Shown here: in pieces, positions 54,001-62,713 of the stretch
Position numbering within the stretch: the first letter of the stretch is position 1
Layout of the letters: each line of letters begins with the position of its first letter
Position numbers and translations under genes: made by a program
Assembly (NCBI GenBank): GCA_009780035.1
Contig: WRAU01000002.1
Coordinates: 124,001 to 188,000 of the forward strand
DNA: 64,000 nt
Source: Alphaproteobacteria bacterium
GTDB taxonomy: Bacteria > Pseudomonadota > Alphaproteobacteria > WRAU01 > Hepatincolaceae
Direction of reading: 5' to 3'
Notes under the pieces: generated by a model
What the model was told of the DNA's origin: nothing
The model's database searches: none
What the model saw: the letters and a program-made list of their open reading frames with translations, nothing else

Positions 54001-55189
54001 GGTTTTTATAGCTAGGTTTGTCAGATTCACTATCCACAAAATCATATTGCAGGTTATTTAAAAACTGCAAACTGCGGAATTTTTGAAAAATCGGGCTAGT
54101 TTTAGGAGCTACCTTCTCATCTTCCTCAAGAACGCAATTCTCTATTAAATGCTCTTTAGACTGCAGCGGATATTGCTTAAAAATAATATCATGTATTCTA
54201 TTCCATTGATTTACAGAAATTGGCAAACTGGCTTTTTGCGATAATTCTTTAATTCTTTCAAATTCATCCTCATACATCTCTCTACTTGCAAAATACTCAC
54301 CCTCTGGAGTAAACCGCACGGCTTTTTGGGCGGTAAAGTTAGTTTCTTTAATTTTTTCATTTTCTAAATATTGTTTATATAAAAACTGCCCTAAGGTTAA
54401 ATTTCCATCTTTTAAGATTTTTGCTAAATGCGGAATTCCCTTTTTAATGCGGCTTAATTCATCATTTAAACCTTTAGCATTCTTTATTTCACGAAAAATA
54501 TTAATTTTTTTAGTATCTTTCTTAAATTTTATCTCTTTTTCAAATTCAAAACCCTCTAATTGCCATTTATTAAAAAATTCTTGTTTTTTATTGGTATCAT
54601 TTTTATAAGTTTCAAGGGATAAAATATCTGCTACAAATTTTTCTTTTTCTTCTTCAGTAAGATTATTAAATTTATTATCCTCACCTAAAAATTCTTCCAT
54701 TACCTTTAAAATGTTTTTATATTCTTCAGCTTTAATCTTTGCTAAATCTGGCTTAATTATAGAATTATCATAATAACCTCTATGCTTATTAAGGTGAAGA
54801 ATCGCCCGCAGAACTTTATTTAATTCCGGATTGTTTGAAACTGCATTAGCTCTGGCTTCATAAGCATTTAGCGTATAAACATGAGTGTCTAAATTTTCTT
54901 GAGAAATAATATTTTCTTTAAGCAGATAGCTATTTAAAAGTTTAACCCGATTGATTTTTCTTTGCTTCTGCTTGCGCTGAGCTTTAATAGTTGAACGAGA
55001 TGCCGCTAAACTTACTTTAGAATCCGGTTCTCTGCCATCGCTAAAAAGCCTAACACCAGACTTTACTATTTCAAGCGGAACATCTACGGTATTTTGTTGG
55101 GATTCAGTAATAACCTCGCCCTCAAAAGAAACAACCGCCCAGCCAATGCTATTAGTGCCAATATCTAAACCTAACTTATACTTTTTCAT
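51098..55189 (-). CDS. cas9: RNA-guided endonuclease Cas9 (type II-C operon, long form)
   Basis: Dual-RNA-guided DNA nuclease. I use ATG 55189 (1363 residues, behind AAGG), not the TTG just before it. RuvC-I: KLGLDIGTNSIGWAVV (Asp9). Arg-rich bridge helix about 60-89. Helical recognition lobe about 90-650. RuvC-II: HLEMARD (Glu680). HNH: EVDHILPISQ (Asp767, His768) and Asn791, framed by CIYC (751-754) and CRQC (787-790), which could bind zinc. RuvC-III: DDHRHHSLDAITVA (His913, Asp916). PAM-interacting region about 1050-1320, then a Lys/Glu/Asn-rich tail. All catalytic residues are present. It is longer than most II-C Cas9 (about 1000-1150) and nearer the Bacteroidetes long forms. Confidence 0.97.
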   Translation of the reverse strand: MKKYKLGLDIGTNSIGWAVVSFEGEVITESQQNTVDVPLEIVKSGVRLFSDGREPDSKVSLAASRSTIKAQRKQKQRKINRVKLLNSYLLKENIISQENLDTHVYTLNAYEARANAVSNNPELNKVLRAILHLNKHRGYYDNSIIKPDLAKIKAEEYKNILKVMEEFLGEDNKFNNLTEEEKEKFVADILSLETYKNDTNKKQEFFNKWQLEGFEFEKEIKFKKDTKKINIFREIKNAKGLNDELSRIKKGIPHLAKILKDGNLTLGQFLYKQYLENEKIKETNFTAQKAVRFTPEGEYFASREMYEDEFERIKELSQKASLPISVNQWNRIHDIIFKQYPLQSKEHLIENCVLEEDEKVAPKTSPIFQKFRSLQFLNNLQYDFVDSESDKPSYKNLNQKQKEDLLNIINQENLTLKKLQDSLGKEYKDKILKTNWKVKDDNVLMKSNNTFAVMNSCLGDKWSNLTLESQDKLVKDILDLEFLDINENKKEDFYTKWQNLGELDNLFIEKGTTKTPKTIFTELTKEKGYANYSNKALLKLIDAWENTNGTIDKIIEQVYPSYSHAEEKGVLPTVKYELPYYGDLEVLKNSLTGEIYGDPVLKSDGNVELSLEIKRGNQTLTKKAIAKHGSQAHKELTTGKINNPTVHIALNQIRVVVNSIIAEMQKKFGEGFKFDDIHLEMARDIINSPATKKEIDDKNLINKNWNEFIDKELGHKASRDENRKLKLWYEQQGYDLRKSPKDNQKVEKAQCIYCGDSIGYTTDVEVDHILPISQTGDDSFTNLVLVCRQCNQIKENKTPYEAFSNHKDYNYDDLVKRAEKIYGKKNPKYLRFTPSGNEIAEKLRENFSNNQLNDTRYITKVAKQYLSALVENNHNVVCMQGKITSSYRHYLGLNEILNVNEENKKNRDDHRHHSLDAITVALINRGLVQKVSGELENRMQKFKEQKIVGEAYLKERKSAMGDILKYSVSNDLIKYGDFYNKVKESLNSIIPSVKVNHKTQSALYKDTAYGIVLDSKGEVIRNKEGQYLIKERKAIDGLSLGDISSVICLNYKANPEEPYNAEEDSLRMDIRKYLAENGLSVFQTDMWNLKKEIKEPKGKEAKELSNLLKTFGEHRGIKKVSLKYYATVKPINQKQKRKDTYSQFTKDVKGTDSPYKAYVVDSYKCVDIYQISKGVDRKTNQENFAYQGNFILYADFAEHKGNRGAESYKNSENFKEILTKDKNPKFLMRLHKEDTVVAYKKEDGKIDSEKDIQFLFVVKGLQRLGGRLDLRPLLLSDNKQQPYNISTVLRKEPKEHDSFFNLKKVAVLPNGEIRGIQMESLPKEYKTWLEDKKKEAKKDKKSQENNNPQENSKESTEENNNSE

Positions 55190-55337
55190 CAAACCACCTT
55201 ATATTTACAATTTTTTACATTACTAAAAAAATACATCATACAGCACAAAATTGCAATACAATTATAAGATGCAATTAGTTAATAAAGTGTTAATATAGCA
55301 AGCTATCGAATCTGTATAACTTAAATAATTTATATCT

Positions 55338-55349
55338 GTTTTATAAAAC
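55338..55349. promoter_or_regulatory. palindrome GTTTTATAAAAC, candidate operator 1
   Basis: A perfect 12-bp palindrome, half-site GTTTTA, 160 bp upstream of the glucuronidase ATG. It shares its half-site with the palindrome at 55451. AT-rich context makes chance occurrence possible for either one alone. Confidence 0.4.
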
Positions 55350-55450
55350 ACATTAAAAACAATCTCCATACCAATCTCAACAAACAAAAGAACTGCACAA
55401 CAAAATGCCAATGTTAAAAAAATATCACTTTACATCTCATTGCTATATAT

Positions 55451-55467
55451 GTTTTAATTAATAAAAC
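55451..55467. promoter_or_regulatory. palindrome GTTTTAATTAATAAAAC, candidate operator 2
   Basis: A perfect 6-bp inverted repeat (GTTTTA / TAAAAC) with a 5-bp centre, 41 bp upstream of the glucuronidase start, where a repressor would block the promoter. Same half-site as at 55338. Confidence 0.45.
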
Positions 55468-55508
55468 TAATTTTTATAAAATGAAATTAATTAAAGCAGG
55501 AGACTATT

Positions 55509-57293
55509 ATGACTAAAGAGGTAAAAAATAAAGAAGCTGGTAATTTTCAAGAAGGAATCCATTCCACAACTTACTGGGATTGGTATTTAAATAAACCAAT
55601 CAAAAACTCTGATATTATCACGGCTTCCCGCAAAACAGAAAGTCTCAACGGTTTATGGCAGTATGGCATAGACCAATACGACAGCTGCCTGCGCAACAAA
55701 TGGTTTGAAGAAAAAAAGTTTGATTCAATGGGTCGGGCTTTTCCGCTTGATTATAGTTTTGAAACTTGGGAAACCATGCCTATACCAAGCTCTTGGAATG
55801 TGCAGAACAAAAAATTATTTCTATACGAAGGCAGCATGGTTTTTACACGGGAATTTACTTATAAGAATCATGGAGAGGAACGAGTATTCATTAAATTCGG
55901 TGCTGCCAATTACCGCACAATAATTACGGTTAACCAAACTTACCTTGGCATGCATCAAGGAGGTTCAACTCCTTTCACAGTTGAAATAACTGATATTCTA
56001 AAAAAGCAAAACCGCATACTTGTGGTTGTAAATAATGTGCGCCGCGATGAAAATGTTCCAATGGCTAATACCGATTGGTTTAATTACGGAGGAATTTATA
56101 GAGATGTAGAGCTTATCCGCCTGCCGAAAAATTTTATTCGCTCCTATTGCATACAGCTTGTGCCTAATAGCAATTTCAGCAAAATTTCTGCTTTCATAAA
56201 AGTTGACGGCAATATAAGCGGCATAGCAAAAATCCATATTCCTGAATTGAATATTAATACAGAACTCCCAATAGCTAATAGCAAAGGCGAAATTACAATA
56301 GATGCAAATCCGCATTTATGGAGCCCCAACAATCCAAAACTCTACGAAGTTTTCCTAGAGTTTGAGGGCGATAAAATTACCGATAAAATAGGGTTCCGCG
56401 AAATTAAGGCAGAAGGAAAGAATATTCTGCTAAATGGCGAAAGTATTTTTCTTAAAGGCATATCAGCCCATGAAGAAAGCAAATTAAACGGCAAAGCAGT
56501 TAGTGAGGCTGAAATTCGCGAGAATTATGCAATCGCCATTGAAATGGGCTGCAACTTCATGCGTTTAGCCCATTATCCGCATAGCGATAAGGCTGCCCGC
56601 ATTGCCGATGAGATTGGTTTGCTTTTATGGGAAGAAATTCCTGTGTATTGGGCTATTCAATTTGAAAATCCTAATACATATTTAGATGCAGAAAATCAAT
56701 TAACAGAACTGATTACTCGGGATAAAAACCGCGCTAGCGTTATTATATGGGGTGTTGGCAATGAAAATGCCGATACCGATGCCCGTTTTAATTTTATGGG
56801 AAAATTAGCCGATAAAGCCCATGAGCTAGATAAAACCCGCCTTGTTTCTGCTGCCTGCTTAGTTGATTTAGTAGAGCTTAATATTATGGATAGGCTAGCT
56901 GAGCGGTTAGATATTATTGGCATTAATGAATATTACGGCTGGTATGAGCCAGATTTTTCAAGGCTGCCTAAAATATTCACCAACAGCAACCAGCAGAAAC
57001 CCGTTATTATTACAGAGTTTGGAGCTGACGCACTCTGCAAAAATCATGGACCGCAAGATGAAATGTATACTGAGGAAAATCAACTGCATATTTACGAACA
57101 GCAAATTGCAACACTATCTAAAATTGATTACATCAAGGGCATGTCGCCTTGGATTTTATTCGACTTTCGCTGCCCTCGCCGCCTGCATACCAAACAGAAT
57201 TATTACAATATAAAAGGACTTGTTTCAACAGATAAAAAACATAAAAAACTTGCTTTTTATGCCATGCAAAAATTCTATAGCACCAAAGGATAA
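55509..57293 (+). CDS. beta-glucuronidase (GH2)
   Basis: 594-residue GH2 enzyme releasing glucuronate from glucuronides. Domains: an N-terminal sugar-binding domain (about 40-190, LNGLWQYGIDQYD), an immunoglobulin-like domain (about 190-290), and a TIM barrel (from about 290, GESIFLKGISAHEE, MRLAHYPHS). Acid/base Glu is in WGVGNENADT, the nucleophile Glu in ITEFGAD. The motif NIKG near residue 570 is the N-x-K clamp that binds the glucuronate carboxylate in uidA-type enzymes, which separates it from beta-galactosidases. No signal peptide, so substrate is imported. First gene of the operon with GH31 and a GPH symporter. Confidence 0.88.
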   Translation: MTKEVKNKEAGNFQEGIHSTTYWDWYLNKPIKNSDIITASRKTESLNGLWQYGIDQYDSCLRNKWFEEKKFDSMGRAFPLDYSFETWETMPIPSSWNVQNKKLFLYEGSMVFTREFTYKNHGEERVFIKFGAANYRTIITVNQTYLGMHQGGSTPFTVEITDILKKQNRILVVVNNVRRDENVPMANTDWFNYGGIYRDVELIRLPKNFIRSYCIQLVPNSNFSKISAFIKVDGNISGIAKIHIPELNINTELPIANSKGEITIDANPHLWSPNNPKLYEVFLEFEGDKITDKIGFREIKAEGKNILLNGESIFLKGISAHEESKLNGKAVSEAEIRENYAIAIEMGCNFMRLAHYPHSDKAARIADEIGLLLWEEIPVYWAIQFENPNTYLDAENQLTELITRDKNRASVIIWGVGNENADTDARFNFMGKLADKAHELDKTRLVSAACLVDLVELNIMDRLAERLDIIGINEYYGWYEPDFSRLPKIFTNSNQQKPVIITEFGADALCKNHGPQDEMYTEENQLHIYEQQIATLSKIDYIKGMSPWILFDFRCPRRLHTKQNYYNIKGLVSTDKKHKKLAFYAMQKFYSTKG

Positions 57294-57299
57294 TATACA

Positions 57300-59792
57300 A
57301 TGAAAACCAGCAATAGTTTAAAATCCGTTGAAAAAATCGGAGACTGCTTATATATAAAAACCGAAGGCATCCAGTTTCAAGTTTATTTTCTTGATAAAAA
57401 TATTATTCGTCTTCGCGGAACTTTTAAAAATGAATTTGGAGTGGAATCCTCTTATGCACTTGCCAAAACGGGCTGGAGTGATAATCTTGACAAGCTAATG
57501 GAAAACTACCGCACCCGCGTGCAGCCTTTAGACTTTAATTTAGAAAAAACTGCTGACGGCTTTTTGGTAAAATCCGACATCTACGATTTGCTTGTCAACG
57601 CTGAACCATTTTACTTTACCATTTTAGATAAAATGGGGAATATCCTGCATCAAGATTTACCGAACCGTTCTTTTCTGCAGAACAACTTAGGACAGTCTTT
57701 TCATTATAGCATAAGGGAAGAAAGCAGCAAGTATTACGGATTTGGCGAAAAATCTGGCTTGCTTAATAAAGCTAAGCGGCGTATGCGTATGCACAATGTT
57801 GATGCCCTTGGCTACGACGGAAAACAAAGCGATCCTCTTTATAAAATGATACCTTTCTACATCAACTTTAATAGCCGCACTAACTTAGCGCATGGACTTT
57901 TTTATAATAATTCTTACGATTCCTGCTTTGATATGGGCTGCGAACATAGTAATTACTGGCATCATTACAGCTATTTTGCAGCAGACGGCGGAGATATTGA
58001 TCTATTTTTTATTGGAGGCGAAAGCATTGCTAATGTCGTGCAGCATTATACCGATTTAACCGGAAAATCTGCCATGATGCCGCTCGCGTCTTTAGGATAT
58101 ATGGGATCAACCATGTATTATACCGAGTTAGATAAAAACTCAGATGAAGCCATTCTTAATTTTATAGATACCTGTAAGGAAGAAAATATTCCCATTGACG
58201 GATTTTTTCTTAGCTCGGGATATACAGCCAAAAATGGCAAACGCTATGTTTTTAACTGGAATAGTGCCAGATTTCCCAACCCCTCAAAATTTGTTGATGA
58301 ATTAACTAAACGCGGTGTTCTGCTTGCTCCTAATGTTAAACCCGGTATGCTTACCACCCATCCATTGCTTGAAAATTTTACTAAGTCTAATGCTTATATA
58401 AAAGAAGCCGATGGCTTAGGTTTTAAAACCGATAGATATTGGGGCGGACTTGCTTATTTTGTTGATTTTACAAGCTCTTCTGGGCGCGAAACTTGGTCGG
58501 CATATATGAATGAACAACTTCTTAGCTTAGGAATTTATAGTATTTGGAATGATAATAATGAATATGAAATTAACGATGATGACGCCATGTGTGAAGCTGA
58601 TGGGCTGCAGACAAATATTGCTGCCATGCGTCCAATTATGTCAACAATGATGAGTAAAACCGCTAAAGATGCCATTCATAAACATCTGCCTAATGTTAGA
58701 CCATACCTAGTCAGCCGGGCAGGTTTTGCCGGCATTCAAAGATACGCTCAAACTTGGGCCGGTGATAATTCTACCACTTGGGATAATCTTAAATATAATG
58801 TTGCCACAGTTTTAGGAATGGGATTATCAGGCGTTGCCAATCAGGGCTGTGATATTGGCGGCTTTGATGGAGGTGTTCCTGAACCAGAACTTTTTGTGCG
58901 CTGGGTGCAGAATGGAATATTTCAGCCGCGTTTTTCTATCCACTCTTGCAATACCGATAATACGGTAACTGAACCTTGGATGTATCCTGCTTATACAAAA
59001 TATATTGCCCGTGCCATTCAGCTACGGTATGCTTTAGCTCCTTATTTTTACTCTCTTTTACACGAGGCAGCAACATTAGGCTCACCGATTATGCGCCCTC
59101 TAGTTTATGAATTTCAAGAAGATACGCAGGTTCACGAGGAAAGTTTTAACTTCATGCTTGGCAGAAGTTTGCTGGTGGCTAATGTGCTGGATAAAGGACA
59201 AACCCTAAAAGATATTTACCTCCCCAATGGCAGCAATTGGTATGATTTAAAAACATATAAATACTATCAAGGCGGACAAATTATTCAAATTCCTGTTGAT
59301 TTAGACAGTATTCCTATGTTTTTACGGACAGGAGGCATTTTAATTGAAGCCATTGGTGTAATGAATTTGCATAATGATAATATTTCTTACTTGAATATAA
59401 CCATTGAACCCTCAGCTTCTGCAGAATTTGCTTTATATGAAGATGACGGCAAAACAGAAAATTATAAACAAGGAGAATGCTTATTAACAAAAATATCTAC
59501 CCTGCTGCAAAAAAATGGCATTGAAATCAGCTTTAACTCCATTGGCAATTATCAGTCGTCTGTTGATGCTTTAACCATTAATCTTATCTGCTCTAAAGCA
59601 TCTCCTTTAAATATAAAACTGCAGGATAAAACTTTACCGCGGTTTTTAAATTTTAATAAATTTAGCGCATCAAAGGAAGGCTGGTTTTACGATGGCGAAA
59701 AAAAACAAGCAATTATTAAATTATCTAAACCTAAAGATAACTCATTTGTCGTTTTTGCAGAATTAGCCATTAAAGACTTAATTGCGATTTAG
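57300..59792 (+). CDS. GH31 alpha-glucosidase
   Basis: 830-residue GH31 enzyme acting on alpha-glucosides or related alpha-glycosides in the cytoplasm (no signal peptide). It has an N-terminal beta domain (FGFGEKSG-type region: KYYGFGEKSGLLNKAKRR), a TIM barrel with MYYTELDKNSDEA, the nucleophile Asp in GIYSIWNDNNEYE, the acid Asp in TWAGDNSTTWDNL, then IGGFDGGVPEPELFVRW and IFQPRFSIHSCN, and C-terminal beta domains. Specificity (glucosidase versus xylosidase) cannot be settled from motifs. AAAGGA overlaps the glucuronidase stop, so the two are co-translated. Confidence 0.9.
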   Translation: MKTSNSLKSVEKIGDCLYIKTEGIQFQVYFLDKNIIRLRGTFKNEFGVESSYALAKTGWSDNLDKLMENYRTRVQPLDFNLEKTADGFLVKSDIYDLLVNAEPFYFTILDKMGNILHQDLPNRSFLQNNLGQSFHYSIREESSKYYGFGEKSGLLNKAKRRMRMHNVDALGYDGKQSDPLYKMIPFYINFNSRTNLAHGLFYNNSYDSCFDMGCEHSNYWHHYSYFAADGGDIDLFFIGGESIANVVQHYTDLTGKSAMMPLASLGYMGSTMYYTELDKNSDEAILNFIDTCKEENIPIDGFFLSSGYTAKNGKRYVFNWNSARFPNPSKFVDELTKRGVLLAPNVKPGMLTTHPLLENFTKSNAYIKEADGLGFKTDRYWGGLAYFVDFTSSSGRETWSAYMNEQLLSLGIYSIWNDNNEYEINDDDAMCEADGLQTNIAAMRPIMSTMMSKTAKDAIHKHLPNVRPYLVSRAGFAGIQRYAQTWAGDNSTTWDNLKYNVATVLGMGLSGVANQGCDIGGFDGGVPEPELFVRWVQNGIFQPRFSIHSCNTDNTVTEPWMYPAYTKYIARAIQLRYALAPYFYSLLHEAATLGSPIMRPLVYEFQEDTQVHEESFNFMLGRSLLVANVLDKGQTLKDIYLPNGSNWYDLKTYKYYQGGQIIQIPVDLDSIPMFLRTGGILIEAIGVMNLHNDNISYLNITIEPSASAEFALYEDDGKTENYKQGECLLTKISTLLQKNGIEISFNSIGNYQSSVDALTINLICSKASPLNIKLQDKTLPRFLNFNKFSASKEGWFYDGEKKQAIIKLSKPKDNSFVVFAELAIKDLIAI

Positions 59793-59823
59793 GTGATGAC
59801 AACAACTAACATTGGAGTAAAAA

Positions 59824-61242
59824 ATGAACTACAAACAGAAAATAACCGCAGACCGCTCATCACCTTTTGGGTGGTATGATAAAATTGGCTATGCTTTCGG
59901 AGATATGGGAAATAATTTTTCCTTTACCCTTGTTGCAAATTTTTTAATGATATACCTTACCAATATTATGGGGATTGAACCCTATATTATTGCCATTTTA
60001 TTCCTTACAGCAAGGCTTATTGATGCTTTTGCCGATTTAGCAGTCGGCAGATGGCTTGATGTTAGCAAGCTCCGCAACGGCAACCGCTTTAAGCCTTGGA
60101 TAGATACATATAAGTATCCGCTGGTAATTATGGCAGTTTTACTTTGCGTGCCTTGGGTTAATCAATTAGAAATGGCGTGGAGGATTGCCTATGTTTCCAT
60201 AATTTATTTAGGATGGGGTATTTTGTATTCATTCGTAAACATTCCCTATGGCAGCCTATCTGCAGCAATAAGTGATAACTCTTTTGAGAAAACCTCGCTT
60301 TCAACTTGGAGAACACTAGGAGCTACTTGCGGATCTATGATTGTAAACTTAGCAATTCCATTAGTTATTTTTATGAATATAGATGGCGTTAAAAAACTTA
60401 ATGGTGAGAAATTCTTTTTTGTAGTTCTTTGCATGGGCGTTTTAGCACTTATAGTTTATTCTTTAGCTACAAAGATGACTAAAGAAAGAATTAAAGTTGA
60501 AAGAGCAGAACCTTTGCCCTTGAAAAAACTTTTTCAAGACATGTTAAAAAACCGCGCCTTAATTGCCTTAGTAGTGCTTGATTTAGTTTTAGTGCTAAAC
60601 CAAAACTTAAATGGCATTAACATGACCTATCTATTTACCTATTACTTTGGCAATATTGAATCCTTAGCGATAATCTTAACTTTGCAGTCGCTTTTGGTTT
60701 TTACAGTAGCTCCCTTTGTTTCATACTTAACTAATAATTTTGGACGGCGCGAATCAACTATGGCGGCACTCATCATAGCTTTTATTATGTTTAGTGCTTT
60801 GCTTATTCTGCGCACTAATAATATATATTTATATATTACATTAAATATTATTGGCAATATTGGATTTACTGTGTTTTACATTATGGTTTGGGCATTTATT
60901 AACGATGTTATTGATAATCAGCAGGTAATTACAGGCATCCGCGAAGTTGGCTCAATTTATGCCGTAAATTCTTTTGCCCGTAAAGCAGCTCAAGCAATTG
61001 CTGGCAGTTTTGGGGCAGTAGTCTTTGCCTTTATTGGTTTTGTGCCATCTACTACTGGCGGTGCGGAACAAAGTGAAAGTGTAGTTAAAGGAATTTACTA
61101 TTTAGCCAATGGCATTCCTGCTTTTTGTTCTATTGCAGCTGTTTTAATTTTGACATTTTGGTATCCGTTAAGTAAAAACCGGATTAATGAAAATATTAAA
61201 ATATTACGACGGACTATGGATAATGCAGCAGATGAAAAATAA
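59824..61242 (+). CDS. GPH-family sugar:cation symporter (MelB/UidB-like)
   Basis: 472-residue transporter with about 12 membrane helices of the glycoside-pentoside-hexuronide family. The N-terminus KIGYAFGDMGNNFSFTLVAN and TARLIDAFADLAVGRWLD carry the cation-site Asp residues of MelB. The helix V/VI loop and VPYGSL-type motif are seen as NIPYGSLSAAISDN. The last membrane region is followed by a short basic tail. Its place after the glucuronidase and GH31 makes glucuronide or glycoside uptake the likely role, as with E. coli uidA-uidB. GGAG precedes ATG 59824. Confidence 0.9.
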   Translation: MNYKQKITADRSSPFGWYDKIGYAFGDMGNNFSFTLVANFLMIYLTNIMGIEPYIIAILFLTARLIDAFADLAVGRWLDVSKLRNGNRFKPWIDTYKYPLVIMAVLLCVPWVNQLEMAWRIAYVSIIYLGWGILYSFVNIPYGSLSAAISDNSFEKTSLSTWRTLGATCGSMIVNLAIPLVIFMNIDGVKKLNGEKFFFVVLCMGVLALIVYSLATKMTKERIKVERAEPLPLKKLFQDMLKNRALIALVVLDLVLVLNQNLNGINMTYLFTYYFGNIESLAIILTLQSLLVFTVAPFVSYLTNNFGRRESTMAALIIAFIMFSALLILRTNNIYLYITLNIIGNIGFTVFYIMVWAFINDVIDNQQVITGIREVGSIYAVNSFARKAAQAIAGSFGAVVFAFIGFVPSTTGGAEQSESVVKGIYYLANGIPAFCSIAAVLILTFWYPLSKNRINENIKILRRTMDNAADEK

Positions 61243-61252
61243 AATTAAAATT

Positions 61253-61364
61253 GGTAATTATATACAAAAAACCAACCACCGTCATACCGGCTACGCCGGT
61301 ATCCATTTGCATATTAACATGGGTCGGCATAGGCATGACGAAGTTGGTCTTATATATAATTACC
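61253..61364. repeat. composite palindromic element after the glycosidase operon
   Basis: Outer arms GGTAATTATATA (61253..61264) and TATATAATTACC (61353..61364), inner arms ACCAAC (61271) and GTTGGT (61343). Inside are two small hairpins, one ACCGGC-TAC-GCCGGT. The segment reads, on the minus strand, ATGGATACCGG...CCGGTATGAC, a sequence type dispersed in many proteobacterial genomes. It lies between convergent genes and can act as a terminator. Confidence 0.7.
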
Positions 61365-61383
61365 TAAAGTTATGGTATAGTAA

Positions 61384-62697
61384 TTACTTGCTTAATAGTT
61401 TTGCTGTAGCCATGGTAATTATTTTGGCAGCATTAAGCAAAGCAGTTTCATCTATATCAAAGCGATAGTCGTGGTGCTGAGCAGCAAGGTTTGTGCCTAC
61501 CATCATATAAGCGGCAGCACCGCCTTTTTCTTGAACGCGTTCCATAAAGCAAGAAAAATCTTCACTAGCGCCAAAATTAACATGATCTAAAATATTGTTA
61601 AATAAATTAGTCTCTTTAGCAATACCTCCTAAAAATGAGGTTAGTTCCGGAGAATTCTCACCTGCACTTGCACCGCCAACCTCTTTTATGCTAACCGGAG
61701 TTTCATACATATCTGCTGTTGTTTTAAGTATTCTCATAGTGTTTTCTACCATGAAGTTATTAATACTTGTGGTTGCACCGCGAGTTTCAATTTGAATTGT
61801 AGCATTGTCGGCAATAATGTTTCTAGCGGTTCCGCCGTTAAAAACTCCTACATTTATTCTTGAAGCTCCAGATCCATGACGAGAAATTGCATGCAAATTT
61901 AAAGTTGCACTTGCTGCCGCAAGCACTGCATTCCTTCCTTCTTCAGGGAAAGCTCCAGCATGCGCCGGCTTACCTGTAAATGTGGCATCAATTTTAGAAG
62001 TAGCTAAAAAATCGGTAATATTACAAGCAAACATGCCTGTTTTATTAGCTTTAAAGCCAAAATGGAATCCTAGCAGGTAATCAACATCATCAACTATGCC
62101 TTTGGCAACCATAGCCTTAGCACCTTTAACACCTTCTTCACCCGGTTGGAAAATTAATTTTACAACTCCCGAAAGTTCATCTTTAAGGTTAGCTAAAATT
62201 TCTGCAATCGCTAGCCCAGTAGCTGTATGACCGTCATGTCCGCATGCGTGCATAACCCCTTTATTAATGGAAACAAAATGATTTGATGTCGGGAAATGAT
62301 TGCCATCATCAGCTTCATTAATATTTAAAGCGTCAATATCAAACCGCAAAGCAACGGTTTTGCCGGGTTTATTAAATTTTAATACCCCCATTACTCCAGT
62401 TTTACCGCCATCCATTTTTTTAACCAATTCTGGATTTGCGCCCTGTTCTATGGCTCTTTTTTGATGCTTAGCCAAAACATCAGCATTAGGAACTCCCATC
62501 ATAGCATTTTCAGCAATTACATCATTGCCGAAAAACACTTCATAGCCTAAATGCTGCAGTTGTTCTATTATTTTAGATGTAGTGCGGAATTCTGTCCAGG
62601 CAACTTCTGGATGCTTGTGAAAATCGCGTCTATTGCTTACAGCTTTTTCATTAGTTTTTTCAGCCAAAGCATTAATTTTTTGTTCTAAATCGCTCAT
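61384..62697 (-). CDS. M20 amidohydrolase, AbgA-like
   Basis: 437-residue metallo-amidohydrolase nearly the same length as E. coli AbgA (subunit of p-aminobenzoyl-glutamate hydrolase). Shared marks: NRRDFHKHPEVAWTEFRT, MGVPN, the metal site MHACGHDGHTATGLA (His, Asp), LIFQPGEEGVKGA, FLATSKIDATFTGKPAHAGA, ASRINVGV, ETRGATTSINN and a C-terminal AAQHHDYRFDID. AbgB and AbgT are not here; instead a DcuC-type transporter follows, so the substrate could be another N-acyl amino acid. AGAGAGG precedes ATG 62697. Confidence 0.9.
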   Translation of the reverse strand: MSDLEQKINALAEKTNEKAVSNRRDFHKHPEVAWTEFRTTSKIIEQLQHLGYEVFFGNDVIAENAMMGVPNADVLAKHQKRAIEQGANPELVKKMDGGKTGVMGVLKFNKPGKTVALRFDIDALNINEADDGNHFPTSNHFVSINKGVMHACGHDGHTATGLAIAEILANLKDELSGVVKLIFQPGEEGVKGAKAMVAKGIVDDVDYLLGFHFGFKANKTGMFACNITDFLATSKIDATFTGKPAHAGAFPEEGRNAVLAAASATLNLHAISRHGSGASRINVGVFNGGTARNIIADNATIQIETRGATTSINNFMVENTMRILKTTADMYETPVSIKEVGGASAGENSPELTSFLGGIAKETNLFNNILDHVNFGASEDFSCFMERVQEKGGAAAYMMVGTNLAAQHHDYRFDIDETALLNAAKIITMATAKLLSK

Positions 62698-62713
62698 AAA
62701 AATACCTCTCTAA

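Larger units (their letters stand above)
55193..55508. other. regulatory gap between cas9 and the glucuronidase operon
   Basis: 316 bp with no credible gene. It must hold the cas9 promoter (left) and the glycosidase promoter (right). I see two short palindromes, listed separately, and the GCAGGAG ribosome site for the glucuronidase. A TTTATAAAATG-type AT-rich stretch just before the gene is a possible -10 region, but no confident -35/-10 pair. Confidence 0.5.

Noticed and set aside
55190-55192. TTG start for cas9 one codon upstream of the ATG
   Set aside because: ATG 55189 has the better-placed Shine-Dalgarno (AAGG, 7 bp) and gives the usual MKKYKLGLDIG start.
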